This document shows positions 1-9,192 of a stretch of DNA of 38,347 nucleotides, piece after piece (position 1 is the stretch's first letter; the number at the start of each line of letters is the position of its first letter). Below the pieces are notes generated by a model. That model searched no databases, was not told where the DNA came from, and saw only the letters and a program-made list of their open reading frames with translations. The position numbers and the translations under genes were made by a program. Source of the stretch: JANXXV01 sp038230275 (lineage in GTDB: Bacteria > Acidobacteriota > Terriglobia > Bryobacterales > Bryobacteraceae); the NCBI GenBank assembly GCA_038230275.1, contig JBBRNO010000051.1:1-38347 (forward strand), given 5' to 3'.

Positions 1-1
1 C

Positions 2-523
2 ACCGACCGTTTCGCCGGCTTCCAGGCCCAGTGCCTCAACGTTCACGTCGACTTTCCACTGCTGCAACGTCTGGCTTTGCCCATCACCGCCGGGACCGCG
101 AAGTTCCCCGGCATCAAAATCCACGACACCCGCATGATCCGTCCGATGGAGGTTTTGCTGCACGGCGGCACAACGGTGGGTGGCTGGCGAGCAAAAGACA
201 TCCACGCCGCCGTGATTACTACCTTCGGAATCGCTGCCGAGCGATACGGACTCAATCCACTTCGCTACGATCTGCGCAAACTGAAGGCGCACGGACTTCT
301 GGAACGCGACGGCAAACGCTATGCCTACAGGCTCTCCGAGAAAGGAACCAAGGTCGCCCTCATGTTCGTGCTCTTCCACAGACAACTCTGCGGCCCTCTT
401 GCCAACAGCCTCTTTCCCCATCAACCAGATGCCGCGTCACGCCCGAAAAGCAAACTCGAAACGGCTTTTCATCTAGCTGACTCTTCCTTTTGGAACATCA
501 TTCAAATTCTGGAGGCCGCCTGA
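2..523 (+). CDS. Unknown protein, C-terminal part (cut by left edge)
   Basis: The frame is open from base 2 to a TGA at 521-523, so the start lies outside the window; 173 residues are visible. I do not recognise a named family. The segment around visible residues 88-110 (LNPLRYDLRKLKAHGLLERD followed by GKRYAYRLSEKG) has the look of a winged-helix recognition helix and wing, as in many DNA-binding proteins. Downstream come LMFVLFHRQLCGPLANSLF and a charged helical tail. From memory, similar sequences occur as multi-copy hypothetical proteins in acidobacterial and other genomes, which would fit a mobile or repeated gene; this is not checked. No partner is visible; the next gene lies on the other strand 400 bp away. 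Confidence 0.6.
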   Translation, partial: TDRFAGFQAQCLNVHVDFPLLQRLALPITAGTAKFPGIKIHDTRMIRPMEVLLHGGTTVGGWRAKDIHAAVITTFGIAAERYGLNPLRYDLRKLKAHGLLERDGKRYAYRLSEKGTKVALMFVLFHRQLCGPLANSLFPHQPDAASRPKSKLETAFHLADSSFWNIIQILEAA

Positions 524-926
524 AAGTGTTGGACTCTTTTTGTTTAGCTTTCAGAACGTAAGAAGCTAACTGCGGAATCAGGGCCAAAATCTGACTGAAA
601 ATGCTGCATACTCGATTCGAGGTGGAGTCTCCGTTTCGTTGTGATTGGTTCTGCCGAACCCAATGCAACGTACGGCGAGGTTCCACCACTTCCGGCTAAC
701 CACCTGCCTTCGGTGGACTCAAGCAAATTTGGACAAGAGTGCCATGAAATCCATCCCTCTGAATATTGATTTGAGCCGATTCTTTGTCCGACTCGGCGTA
801 CGCGAGCGCGTTCCTTCACGCATACTGAGCGGAGGCGGCTTCCGTTGTCTCAGGCGTAGTTTAGCTTGTTAAGCTCTCCGAAGGCGCAGCCGTTTTCAGG
901 GAAGCGAATTTGTAAAGGCAGGGCGT
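524..926. other. Stretch without a convincing gene
   Basis: About 400 bp between the left-edge gene and the end of the DUF1501 gene. Short open frames exist on both strands (for example 645-872 on plus, 544-819 on minus), but none has a ribosome site, a recognisable motif or sensible composition. I see no tRNA, clear hairpin with T-run, or repeat. It may be eroded sequence. Confidence 0.5.
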
Positions 927-2318
927 TCAGGCCATCACGCCTTTTACGACCTGGCCGTGCACATCGGTTAAACGGAAATCGCGCCCGGCATAACGGAATG
1001 TGAATTTTTCGTGCTCAAAGCCCAGTAAATGTAGCAGTGTCGCGTGCAGGTCGTGCACATGCACGCGGTCCACTTCAGAGCGGAAGCCGAATTCATCGGT
1101 GGCTCCGTACACGGTTCCGCCTTTCACGCCACCACCGGCCAGCCACACGGAAAAACCGTATGAATTGTGATCCCGGCCCGCGGTGCCGGCATTCGATCCG
1201 AAGGCGGGTAACTCCACCACCGGAGTGCGCCCGAACTCGCCGCCCCAAATCACCAGCGTATCGTCCAGCATCCCCCGTTGTTTCAAATCCGTGAGCAAGG
1301 CCGCGATGGGCTGATCCGACTCCTGCCCCAACTGCTTCACCCGCTTGGCCACATCGTCATGCGTATCCCAAGGCTGCCCAGCGCCATGCCACACCTGGAC
1401 CACGCGCACCCCCTTTTCCAACAACCGCCGGGCCATCAACATCTGGCGGCCGTGCAGGGTGTCGCCGTACAGATCCCGAATGGATTGCGGCTCCTTCGAC
1501 AGATCGAAAACATCTTCCGCCTCCAACTGCATGCGGAAGGCTAACTCAAATGACTGCACCCGCGCCTCTAGCGCCTCATCTTCCGCGCGCGTCTGCTGAT
1601 ACTCACGGTTGATCGCCGCCAGTAACTCCAACTGCCCTTGCTGTTCCTCCCGCCGCGTCAACCGGTTCTGCACGTTTTCCACTAGCTTGTCCAGATCCGT
1701 TTCCCGTGTGTCGATGTGAGTGCCCTGATAGGTCCCGGGAAGAAACGCAGACTTCCAGTTCTGCGACCCGCGGATGGGCAGTCCGCCGGGACACAGCGAT
1801 ATGAAGCCCGGCAGATTCTGGTTTTCCGAGCCAAGGCCGTAGACTACCCACGATCCGAAGCTTGGCCTGCTCTGCTGCTGCGCGCCACAATTCATCATCA
1901 TCAGCGAGGGCTCATGATTTGGCACGTCGGTGTACATGGAGCGGATCACGCACAGATCATCGGCGTGCTGGCCGACCTTCGCAAACACATCGCTGACTTC
2001 CGTGCCGCTTCGCCCGTACTTGTGGAATGCGAATGGTGAAGGCAGCGCCGTCCCGGTCTTTCGCTCTGTCCGTAGATGCACCGGCAGCGGCTGCCCCGCA
2101 TACTTTTGCAGCGCCGGTTTAGGATCGAACGTATCCATATGCGATGGTCCGCCGTTGGCGAAAATATGGATCACGCGTTTAGCTTTCCCGGGGAAATGGG
2201 GCTGGCGCGGCGCCAGCGGTCCGGCCAGACCCGCCTGCTGAAAAACGCTCGCCATGCCCACTACGCCCATTCCCGCTCCGACGCGGCGAAACAGGTCCCT
2301 ACGATTCAAAATGTTCAT
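927..2318 (-). CDS. DUF1501 family Tat-exported protein
   Basis: 463 residues. DUF1501 proteins have an alkaline-phosphatase/sulfatase-like fold and are nearly always encoded beside DUF1549/DUF1553 haem proteins; their reaction is unknown. The N-terminus has a twin-arginine signal (NRRDLFRR, then a hydrophobic stretch to about residue 32), so a folded, possibly metal-loaded protein is exported. Family motifs are GGPSHMDTFDPKP near residues 56-68, a central GAGQPWDTHDD and GGEFGRTP near residue 360, followed by GRDHN and a C-terminal HDLHATLLHLLG. The length is normal for the family. The start follows the stop of the upstream haem protein by 3 nt, and the short AGGA just before the ATG overlaps that stop, so the two genes are almost certainly co-transcribed and translationally coupled. 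Confidence 0.93.
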   Translation of the reverse strand: MNILNRRDLFRRVGAGMGVVGMASVFQQAGLAGPLAPRQPHFPGKAKRVIHIFANGGPSHMDTFDPKPALQKYAGQPLPVHLRTERKTGTALPSPFAFHKYGRSGTEVSDVFAKVGQHADDLCVIRSMYTDVPNHEPSLMMMNCGAQQQSRPSFGSWVVYGLGSENQNLPGFISLCPGGLPIRGSQNWKSAFLPGTYQGTHIDTRETDLDKLVENVQNRLTRREEQQGQLELLAAINREYQQTRAEDEALEARVQSFELAFRMQLEAEDVFDLSKEPQSIRDLYGDTLHGRQMLMARRLLEKGVRVVQVWHGAGQPWDTHDDVAKRVKQLGQESDQPIAALLTDLKQRGMLDDTLVIWGGEFGRTPVVELPAFGSNAGTAGRDHNSYGFSVWLAGGGVKGGTVYGATDEFGFRSEVDRVHVHDLHATLLHLLGFEHEKFTFRYAGRDFRLTDVHGQVVKGVMA

Positions 2319-2321
2319 ATC

Positions 2322-5300
2322 CTAATCCAAGAATGCGAATTCATTGGTCAACAACAACACTTGCGCCAGTTGTTCCCGCGGCGTCAATTTCTTGATTACC
2401 GGTCCGGCAAAGTCCTTCCGCGCATCCCACTTCTCATCGCCTACGGTGATGACAGGACTCCACTGAAAGTCATCGGCTTCGTAGTCTCCGTCGGAATCCA
2501 CTACAAAATCAATAATCTCTCCACGCTGGACGGCGATCCCTTTCAGATCCGTAGTCACGCTTGGACTTGGCGCATAGGTGATTCCGTCTTTCGGTGGGGG
2601 CGGCGAATCTACCCGCCACTTCCCTAAAACACCTTTCCGGCTCGATACGACCCAACCGCGGATTCCGTTGCTCAAATGGAACCGCTGTTCAAACGGCCCA
2701 ACCGACAACACCAGCTTGCCCTCGACATTGAGTACGCAGTCCGCCGGCGCTACCCAGCGCCGCGCAACTGCGCTGGACAATCCATCGCCTGGAGCGCCGC
2801 CACTGGCCGTCAGCTTCGATACGCCGGTTACGACGTCGATTCCGGCCGAAGCATCCTGCCAGGACTTGCCGGTGTAATACCGGAATGGCTTAAACTGGCT
2901 GACCTTCCCGCTCTCCGGATCCAACGTGGCTGTCCCATAAAGCCACGGACCGGCGTGAGGAGCGCTCTGCGCTTCCGGCCGGGCGCGCCAGAGTGGTTCT
3001 GCCCGTAACACTTCTTTTACGGTCGCCTCGCGGCCCAAGGTCAAGCGGTATAGCTGTTGGACGCTGCTCGCCCGCGCTGCCAGACTCTGCGCCATCTCGC
3101 CGACGAATGGACTGTTCAGCAGGAAGAGCCCCTGTTGGGGAACGGTTGTCTGATACCGCTGCGGCGAATGTTGTTCCGGGTCGGCCACGTCAAAGGTTTT
3201 CAAGAGCGCCAGCGGGCGCTCGCGTTCGATCATCGTGTACAGAGTGCGGCGGGGGTCTGCCGGAGTGGCCACGATCGAAATCGGCTGGCCGCCAATAGTT
3301 TCGTCGAGCCTTCCCGCAACGGTCAACATGGCATCTCTTAGGGACTCGAAGTCTAACCTTCGCCGGGGCATGCGCCACAACAGTTTGTTCTCCGGATCTT
3401 TCTGGCGCGCCTCCGCTCGATCGGCACTCGATTGCAGATACGTTTCAGAGAGCACCATCCGCCTGATCAGCCGCTTCATCGACCAACCATCCTGCATGAA
3501 TTCCGCTGCCAGCGAGTCCAGCAATTCAGGATGTGTGGGCAGATCTCCGCGGATACCGAAATCGCTGGGCGTCCGCACCAGTCCTTCTCCAAACAAGCGC
3601 TGCCATACTCGGTTCACAAAGATGCGCGCCGCCACCGGGTTGCGCTCGTTCGTGATGGCCTGGGCGAGTTCCCGCCGTCCCGATCCTTTATCGAAACAGA
3701 CCGGGCCTTTCATCAGCACCGACGGAAAGCACCTGCCCACGGGGTCGCCAAGATCATTCTGATTCCCGCGTGTAAATACAAATGCCGGCTTCAATGGAGA
3801 CCGGTCTTCGGCTCCCAAAAGAATTCCCTTCGATCCGCGATACGCTGCATCGTTCAGTATCTGCTCGTATTGCCACTGCAAATTCCGCGTGGTGTTGGAA
3901 TCCCCTTCCGTCATGATTGATGGAAAGTCCACCAAGGGAACCTCCGGCGGCGCGTCCGGTCCGTAGAGCAGCCCCTTCCATTTTGGATCTACCGGAGGAG
4001 TTAGCCGCTCGACATATTTTTCGCTTGGATTGCTCTCCGCCGCGCGCCATTCGGCGAACAACGGATCGTCTGCATTCGCAACAAGAATCCGCGCGGCCCA
4101 ACGCGTGAGCACCAGTGAATTCAAATTCTTTTCCCGGGCGAGGCTTTCCAGCCGGGCCCCGCCCGATTTTCGTCCTTCCCACACAGCGTCTAAATAGCGC
4201 CGGATCTCCTTCGGGTCGCGGAACTCCGTTCGTAATACTTCCAGACGTTCCCGGACATATTCCTGGCGGATCCGCTTGCGGTCGGCTGCGCGCTTCTCAT
4301 AAAAATCCGGCAACGCACCGACGCGTACCGGTTCCACGCCATACCTGGTATTCGCGAATACGCCGTACAAGGAGTAATAGTCCTTCGTGGGAATCGGATC
4401 GAACTTATGGTCGTGACAGCGGGCGCAACTTACGGTCAGCCCTAACAGGCCGCGTGTTACCAAGTCAATTTTGTCGTCGACGACATCCGGCAGATCCACG
4501 GCGCGATTCGGATTCACACCGAGCGATAAGAATCCCAACGCCGCCTGGTCCTGCTTGCTCGCGTCATTCATTTGATCCGCGGCCAGCTGCAGCGCGATAA
4601 AGCGGTCATACGGAACGTCCCGGTTGAAGGCGTCAATCAGCCAATCGCGGTATCCAAAGGACACAAGAAATGCGCGGCCGAGGAATCCGGTGTCGGCATA
4701 GCGCGCCACATCCATCCAATGCCGAGCCCAGCGTTCGCCGAATCTGGGTGAAGCCAGGTAGCGGTCTACCGCTTGCTCCGCGGGTAACGCAAAGTCCGCG
4801 GCGGCAGGCGGCAAGCCTGTTAAGTCAAAACTCAAGCGGCGTATCAGGGTTTGCTGGTCTGCCCGCGCCGCTGGTGTCAGGCCATTCTGCTGCAGTTTTG
4901 CGCGCACCTGCGTATCGATGGATCCGGCCCCGGGCCGTAGCGGTTGCCACGCCCAGTGATTCACACCGGCCTTTCCGGGTACGTCCCGAGTGACCGCTAC
5001 CTCCGGCACCGGGGCGCCCATTTCCACCCACTTCACCAACGTGGCGATGTCATCATCTTTCAACTTCCCGCCTGGCGGCATACCGATGGTCTGGTAGCGC
5101 ACGGCCTGAATCATCCGGCTGGCGTCGGCGTCGTTTGGCTTCACCACCGAACGCAACACGCGGGAATCGTCGAACCGTAATCCCCCCATTGGCGATGCCA
5201 GTTTGGCGCTGTGACAGGCGTAGCACTTCGCCGCCAACAGCGGGCGAACTTTCGTTTCAAAGTAGTCGACGCCGGGATCGCCAAACAGCGGCAACACGGC

Positions 5301-5327
5301 AGTCAGGCCGGCCAGCCAAACTCTCAT
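2322..5327 (-). CDS. DUF1549/DUF1553 haem-motif protein (PSD1 type)
   Basis: 1001 residues from the ATG at 5325-5327. The start was chosen because it opens a Sec signal (MRVWLAGLTAVLPLFG) directly before a haem domain; the same frame is open to 5822, but that part lies antisense to the divergent gene. An ATG four codons upstream (5337-5339) is an alternative. Order: C-type haem motif CYACH (residues 35-39) in the PSCyt1-like domain, the DUF1549 region (LIRRLSFDLTGLPP, RHWMDVARYADT), a second motif CARCHDHKFDPIP (301-313), then DUF1553 (NPVAARIFVNRVWQRLFGEG, PTHPELLDSLAAEF). The usual family end (LAQVLLLTNEFAFLD) is separated from the DUF1553 core by an extra beta-rich segment of roughly 170 residues. 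The protein is probably periplasmic; its reaction is unknown. It precedes the DUF1501 gene by 3 nt. Confidence 0.92.
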   Translation of the reverse strand: MRVWLAGLTAVLPLFGDPGVDYFETKVRPLLAAKCYACHSAKLASPMGGLRFDDSRVLRSVVKPNDADASRMIQAVRYQTIGMPPGGKLKDDDIATLVKWVEMGAPVPEVAVTRDVPGKAGVNHWAWQPLRPGAGSIDTQVRAKLQQNGLTPAARADQQTLIRRLSFDLTGLPPAAADFALPAEQAVDRYLASPRFGERWARHWMDVARYADTGFLGRAFLVSFGYRDWLIDAFNRDVPYDRFIALQLAADQMNDASKQDQAALGFLSLGVNPNRAVDLPDVVDDKIDLVTRGLLGLTVSCARCHDHKFDPIPTKDYYSLYGVFANTRYGVEPVRVGALPDFYEKRAADRKRIRQEYVRERLEVLRTEFRDPKEIRRYLDAVWEGRKSGGARLESLAREKNLNSLVLTRWAARILVANADDPLFAEWRAAESNPSEKYVERLTPPVDPKWKGLLYGPDAPPEVPLVDFPSIMTEGDSNTTRNLQWQYEQILNDAAYRGSKGILLGAEDRSPLKPAFVFTRGNQNDLGDPVGRCFPSVLMKGPVCFDKGSGRRELAQAITNERNPVAARIFVNRVWQRLFGEGLVRTPSDFGIRGDLPTHPELLDSLAAEFMQDGWSMKRLIRRMVLSETYLQSSADRAEARQKDPENKLLWRMPRRRLDFESLRDAMLTVAGRLDETIGGQPISIVATPADPRRTLYTMIERERPLALLKTFDVADPEQHSPQRYQTTVPQQGLFLLNSPFVGEMAQSLAARASSVQQLYRLTLGREATVKEVLRAEPLWRARPEAQSAPHAGPWLYGTATLDPESGKVSQFKPFRYYTGKSWQDASAGIDVVTGVSKLTASGGAPGDGLSSAVARRWVAPADCVLNVEGKLVLSVGPFEQRFHLSNGIRGWVVSSRKGVLGKWRVDSPPPPKDGITYAPSPSVTTDLKGIAVQRGEIIDFVVDSDGDYEADDFQWSPVITVGDEKWDARKDFAGPVIKKLTPREQLAQVLLLTNEFAFLD

Positions 5328-5405
5328 GTTAAATAGCATATGACATGTCGACCTTGAGCGCGGGTTTGCCAAGAAAGATGCCGGTGGAGCGAAATTGATA
5401 ACATA
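5328..5405. promoter_or_regulatory. Divergent promoter region between the two haem-protein units
   Basis: Only 78 bp separate the two divergent start codons, so both transcription units must start within it or within the opposing gene. I could not assign convincing -35/-10 pairs on either strand. A purine-rich GGTGGAG at 5383-5389 is the best ribosome-site candidate for the rightward gene but stands about 16 nt from its ATG, which is far. The arrangement suggests shared control of both units (inference). Confidence 0.4.
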
Positions 5406-7778
5406 ATGATCTCTATGATTTCCCGTAGTTTCCACGGGCGTGCTGTGGCAGGTGCGATGGTGTTGGCGTTTTCGGGCGTTTCGGCCGCGCAACAGGTTTC
5501 CGGCGATCCCTTCGCACAGTCCATCCGGCCGGTGCTGATGCAGAATTGCGCCGCCTGCCACAATCCGGCAAATCCCAAGAACCGGATCCATTTTCTGAAG
5601 GCTGTCAGCGGCACCGACCTGCAAGGCAATCGCGGACTCTGGCGCGATGTTGCGCAGCAATTGCGCAATCGCACCATGCCTCCCGTCGATTCCAAACTGG
5701 CGGAAGACGATCGACTGCGGGTGGCCACGTGGATTGACGACCGGCTGCGGCAAACCGCTTGCGATGCCGGGGACTATGCCGGCGCGGTTGCTTTGCGGCG
5801 GCTCAACCGGCGGGAATATCACAACACGATTCGAGACTTGCTGGGCGTGGATTTCAACGTGTCTGAACTTTTTCCCGCCGATGGAACTGGCGGCGCGGGA
5901 TTCGATACGAACGGTGAGACGCTGTTTATTCCGCCGCTGCTGATGGAACGTTATATGGAAGCGGCGCAGCAGATTGTGGATCGAGCGCTGATCACTCCGG
6001 ATCTGGTGAGGGCTGTCGCCGCTGCCCAGCTGCTGCCCGTGGATGCCACGAAAGCAACGTCACGCGTCTTGAGTGCCGGCGGCGAACTGTCGGCCCCTTT
6101 TTCGATCTACGTCAGTGGCGATTATGCGGTGCGGGTTGCGGTGGAACGCCAGGAAGGAATGGGTTCGCTGGCGCTGAAGGTGGACGGCGGGACGGCGGTG
6201 CCGCTGGCTCCACCTGTGCTTCGTCCGGGTGCGCGCCCAGGAGTTGGCCGCCCGCCCACGTATCAAGTACAGGTGCGGCTGGCACGGGGCTTGCGCGTAC
6301 TGTCCATTTCCGCCGAAGGCTCGCCGGTTTCGATTGTCAGCCTGATGATCGAACAGAAACCAGTGGAGCCGGCGCCTGAAAAGCTGGCCTTGCACTACCG
6401 TCTGTTGGGCTTGGAGCCGGGCGGGGAACTCTTGCAGCCGCGAAAGGTGGCTGAACATACCCTGCAAGTATTTCTGAATAAGGCGTACCGGCGTCCGGTG
6501 GATCAAGCCGATGTCGTCCCCTTTCTGAAGCTATACGACCGCGCGGCCGAACGGGGCGATCCGTTTGAGGAACGAATGAAGCTGGCGCTGAAGGGCGTAC
6601 TGGTCAGCCCGCAGTTCTTGTTCAAGATCGAGCACAGAAGCGACAAACCGGGTATCTATCCATTGGGACAGTATGAGCTGGCATCGCGTTTGTCGTATTT
6701 TCTGTGGTCCACCATGCCCGACGAGGAATTGACCAGGCTGGCGGATCAGGGCAAGCTGCAAGATCCGCAGGTGCTGACATCCCAGATGGAACGAATGCTG
6801 GACGATCCGCGTTCGCGCACCTTCAGCAGCACATTTATCGGGCAGTGGCTGGGCACCCAGGACTTGGGTGGACGGGCGGCGCCGATGCTCACCGAGCTGC
6901 AAGCTTTCTATACGCCGCCGGTTGCGGCCGATCTGCGGGCCGAACCCATACTCTTGTTCCAGCGCATTCTGGGTGAGAATCGGAGCCTGCTGGAATTGGT
7001 AAGCGCCGATTACACCTATATGACCGATCATCTGGTGAAGTTCTACCAGTTGGAAGCCAACTTCAAGGATTTTCATTCGACCCAACCGAAACTTGTCACT
7101 TGGCCGGATGGACGCCGCGCCGGCGTGATGAATTCAGGCGCTGTGATGGCGATGACGTCGCATTACCGGCAGACCAGTCCGGTGCTGCGGGGCGCATGGG
7201 TTCTGGATACGCTGCTGGGAACGCCCGTTCCTCCGCCGCCCCAGAACGTGCCGCCGCTGGAGCCTGTGAAGTGCCTGGAGAATTGTATAACCGAGGCGAA
7301 GACCGCGGTGGGTATGCGGCAGAAGATACTCAGCCACCGCGTGAATACGGCTTGCTCGGCTTGTCACAACCTGATGGACCCGATTGGCTTCGCGCTTGAG
7401 AATTTCGATTGGACGGGCCGCTGGCGGGATAAGGAATTCGATGGCTCGGCGATCGACACGACCGGCGTTCTGCCGTCGGGCGAGAAATTCGATGGTCCGG
7501 CTGAGCTTCGAAAAGTGCTGCTTGAGAAGAAGGACGATTTTTTGAGGCACGTCACCGGGAAGGTGCTGGGTTACGCATTGGGGCGTAGTCTGCAGGACGG
7601 AGATAGTTGCACAGTGCAGCACATGGCGGACGCGTTGCGCAAGGAAGATTACCGCGCGCGGACGCTGCTTCGTGAAATTGTTCTGAGCGTCCCATTCCGC
7701 AATAGCCAGGGCGGCGTGGTGAGAATGGAATTGGCGGCGCCTCCGCGGAAGCGGGTTGGTCCGATGGTTGTGAAATGA
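5406..7778 (+). CDS. DUF1592/DUF1588/DUF1585 haem-motif protein (PSCyt type)
   Basis: 790 residues, typical family length. A Sec signal (to about SAAQQ, residue 30) is followed by a C-type haem motif CAACH (residues 48-52). Then come the DUF1587 signature (LRRLNRREYHNTIRDLLGVD), a beta-rich middle part, DUF1595 (HTLQVFLNKAYRRP), DUF1592 (ELASRLSYFLWSTMPDEEL), DUF1588 (MTSHYRQTSPVLRGAWVL with TPVPPPP) and a second haem motif CSACH (650-654) followed by NLMDPIGFALENFD. DUF1585 closes the protein. An exported electron-transfer or oxidative role is likely from the haem motifs; the substrate is unknown. An alternative ATG lies at 5415. It heads a unit with the DUF1552 gene 34 nt downstream and the esterase gene. 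Confidence 0.92.
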   Translation: MISMISRSFHGRAVAGAMVLAFSGVSAAQQVSGDPFAQSIRPVLMQNCAACHNPANPKNRIHFLKAVSGTDLQGNRGLWRDVAQQLRNRTMPPVDSKLAEDDRLRVATWIDDRLRQTACDAGDYAGAVALRRLNRREYHNTIRDLLGVDFNVSELFPADGTGGAGFDTNGETLFIPPLLMERYMEAAQQIVDRALITPDLVRAVAAAQLLPVDATKATSRVLSAGGELSAPFSIYVSGDYAVRVAVERQEGMGSLALKVDGGTAVPLAPPVLRPGARPGVGRPPTYQVQVRLARGLRVLSISAEGSPVSIVSLMIEQKPVEPAPEKLALHYRLLGLEPGGELLQPRKVAEHTLQVFLNKAYRRPVDQADVVPFLKLYDRAAERGDPFEERMKLALKGVLVSPQFLFKIEHRSDKPGIYPLGQYELASRLSYFLWSTMPDEELTRLADQGKLQDPQVLTSQMERMLDDPRSRTFSSTFIGQWLGTQDLGGRAAPMLTELQAFYTPPVAADLRAEPILLFQRILGENRSLLELVSADYTYMTDHLVKFYQLEANFKDFHSTQPKLVTWPDGRRAGVMNSGAVMAMTSHYRQTSPVLRGAWVLDTLLGTPVPPPPQNVPPLEPVKCLENCITEAKTAVGMRQKILSHRVNTACSACHNLMDPIGFALENFDWTGRWRDKEFDGSAIDTTGVLPSGEKFDGPAELRKVLLEKKDDFLRHVTGKVLGYALGRSLQDGDSCTVQHMADALRKEDYRARTLLREIVLSVPFRNSQGGVVRMELAAPPRKRVGPMVVK

Positions 7779-7800
7779 GGATTGAGATAAAGTCAGAGGT

Positions 7801-7805
7801 GAGGT
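7801..7805 (+). promoter_or_regulatory. Ribosome binding site of the DUF1552 gene
   Basis: GAGGT stands 7 nt before the ATG at 7813 and fixes this start. Confidence 0.6.
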
Positions 7806-7812
7806 AACCCGG

Positions 7813-9192
7813 ATGTCCAGGAAGATATCGAGAAGAACAATGTTGCGCGGCGCGGGTGCTGCGATGGCGCTTCCGTGGATGGAGTCGATGGGGTCCGCGG
7901 CGACGCCGGGAACGGCTGCCACTTTGGCTGAGCCGCCGCTGCGCTCGGTCTTCATGTACATGCCGAACGGTGTGTGCCCGGAGCATTGGACGCCGGCCGG
8001 GGACGGCGAAAATTATGAGATCACGCCGCACCTGAAACCTCTTGAGGGGCTGCGGGACGACTTCCTGCTGTTGGAAAATTTGTGGAACGCCAAGACCGTA
8101 GGCCGCAATGGCCACTGGCCCAAAGTGCCCGCGTTTCTCTCTGGCGGTTATGTGGAACGGACGTCCGGAGACGATCTGGATTCGGGTGGGACTTCGGTGG
8201 ACCAATTGGCGGCGCAGCGTATTGGCGACCGAACGTTATTGCCGAGCTTCGAGTTGGGCCTGGAATCGACGCGCAGCGGAATCGATACGGCAGGTGGAGG
8301 CTTCGCCCGCATGTATGGATCGTTCATCTCATGGCGCGATCCGCATACGCCGGTGCCGAAGGAAATAGTTCCGCAACTTGCGTTCGACCGGTTGTTTCGT
8401 TCGAATAAAGCTCCCGTTATCTCCAGCGTTAACCCGGACGATCCAGCGGTGCTGAGCGCGTTGCAGAGGGACGATAGTAGCATTCTGGACATTGTGAAAG
8501 ACCAGGCAAAGATCCTGCGCAAGGAGGGCAGCTCCAGCGACCGCGTCAGGCTGGATGAGTATTTCGAATCGGTGCGGTCCGTCGAACAGCGGTTGGCGGC
8601 GGCGCTTCGTCCGCAGAAGCGCTGGATCAACAAAGGGAAGTTTCCGCTGGAACGGCCCGGACCCGGCATTCCCGCGACACGCCCGGAACACATGCGATTG
8701 ATGATGGACATTATGGTTCTGGCGCTGTGGAGCGACACGACGCGAATTGGTACTTTCATGACGGCGGATGCGCAGACCAACGAAGATTTTTCGTTCCTGC
8801 CGGGGGTCAAAGGCGGCTTCCATTCCATTTCGCACCATGCCGAGGAACCGGTCCGCAAGAAGCAGTACGAGGCTTGCGTCACTTGGCATGTGGAACAAGT
8901 GGCTTACTTTCTGAATAAGCTGAAGAGCCTGGACGAAGGCGGAAAATCGCTGCTGGACAATTCGATGGTGATGTTCGGCCACGGGATCAAATGCGGGAAT
9001 CTGCATCTTGAGGAGAATCTGCCGATTGCTTTGGCCGGTGGCGGGAAAGGTACGCTGCGCGGTGGACGCCGTCTTCGCTTCGAGAAGAAAACGCCGTTGT
9101 GCAATCTCTACTTAAGCATGTTGCATCGCATGGGGATCAAGGAAGAATCGTTCGGAGACAGCACGGGCGTGCTGCAGGGTCTTGCCGGATGA
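7813..9192 (+). CDS. DUF1552 family Tat-exported protein
   Basis: 459 residues. The N-terminus carries a twin-arginine signal (KISRRTMLRGAGAAMALPW). The DUF1552 pattern is clear: RSVFMYMPNGVCPEHWTPAG near residues 47-66, then GHWPKVPAFLSGG, STRSGIDTAG, and a C-terminal half with MLFG-like MVMFGHGIKCGN and LPIALAGGGKGTLRGGRR. These proteins are the usual genomic partners of DUF1592-type haem proteins and, like DUF1501 proteins, are thought to have an alkaline-phosphatase-like fold; no reaction is known. The start is supported by a ribosome site at 7801-7805. The stop overlaps the start of the next gene (ATGA at 9189-9192), which indicates translational coupling to the esterase. Confidence 0.92.
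   Translation: MSRKISRRTMLRGAGAAMALPWMESMGSAATPGTAATLAEPPLRSVFMYMPNGVCPEHWTPAGDGENYEITPHLKPLEGLRDDFLLLENLWNAKTVGRNGHWPKVPAFLSGGYVERTSGDDLDSGGTSVDQLAAQRIGDRTLLPSFELGLESTRSGIDTAGGGFARMYGSFISWRDPHTPVPKEIVPQLAFDRLFRSNKAPVISSVNPDDPAVLSALQRDDSSILDIVKDQAKILRKEGSSSDRVRLDEYFESVRSVEQRLAAALRPQKRWINKGKFPLERPGPGIPATRPEHMRLMMDIMVLALWSDTTRIGTFMTADAQTNEDFSFLPGVKGGFHSISHHAEEPVRKKQYEACVTWHVEQVAYFLNKLKSLDEGGKSLLDNSMVMFGHGIKCGNLHLEENLPIALAGGGKGTLRGGRRLRFEKKTPLCNLYLSMLHRMGIKEESFGDSTGVLQGLAG

Noticed and set aside
5328..5822. N-terminal extension of the DUF1549/DUF1553 gene by 165 codons
   Set aside because: The open frame lies antisense to the start of the divergent haem-protein gene, has no domain and would hide the signal peptide that begins at 5327.
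7134..7961. Minus-strand open frame of 275 codons
   Set aside because: Antisense to the DUF1592 and DUF1552 genes, Arg/His-rich and without motifs.
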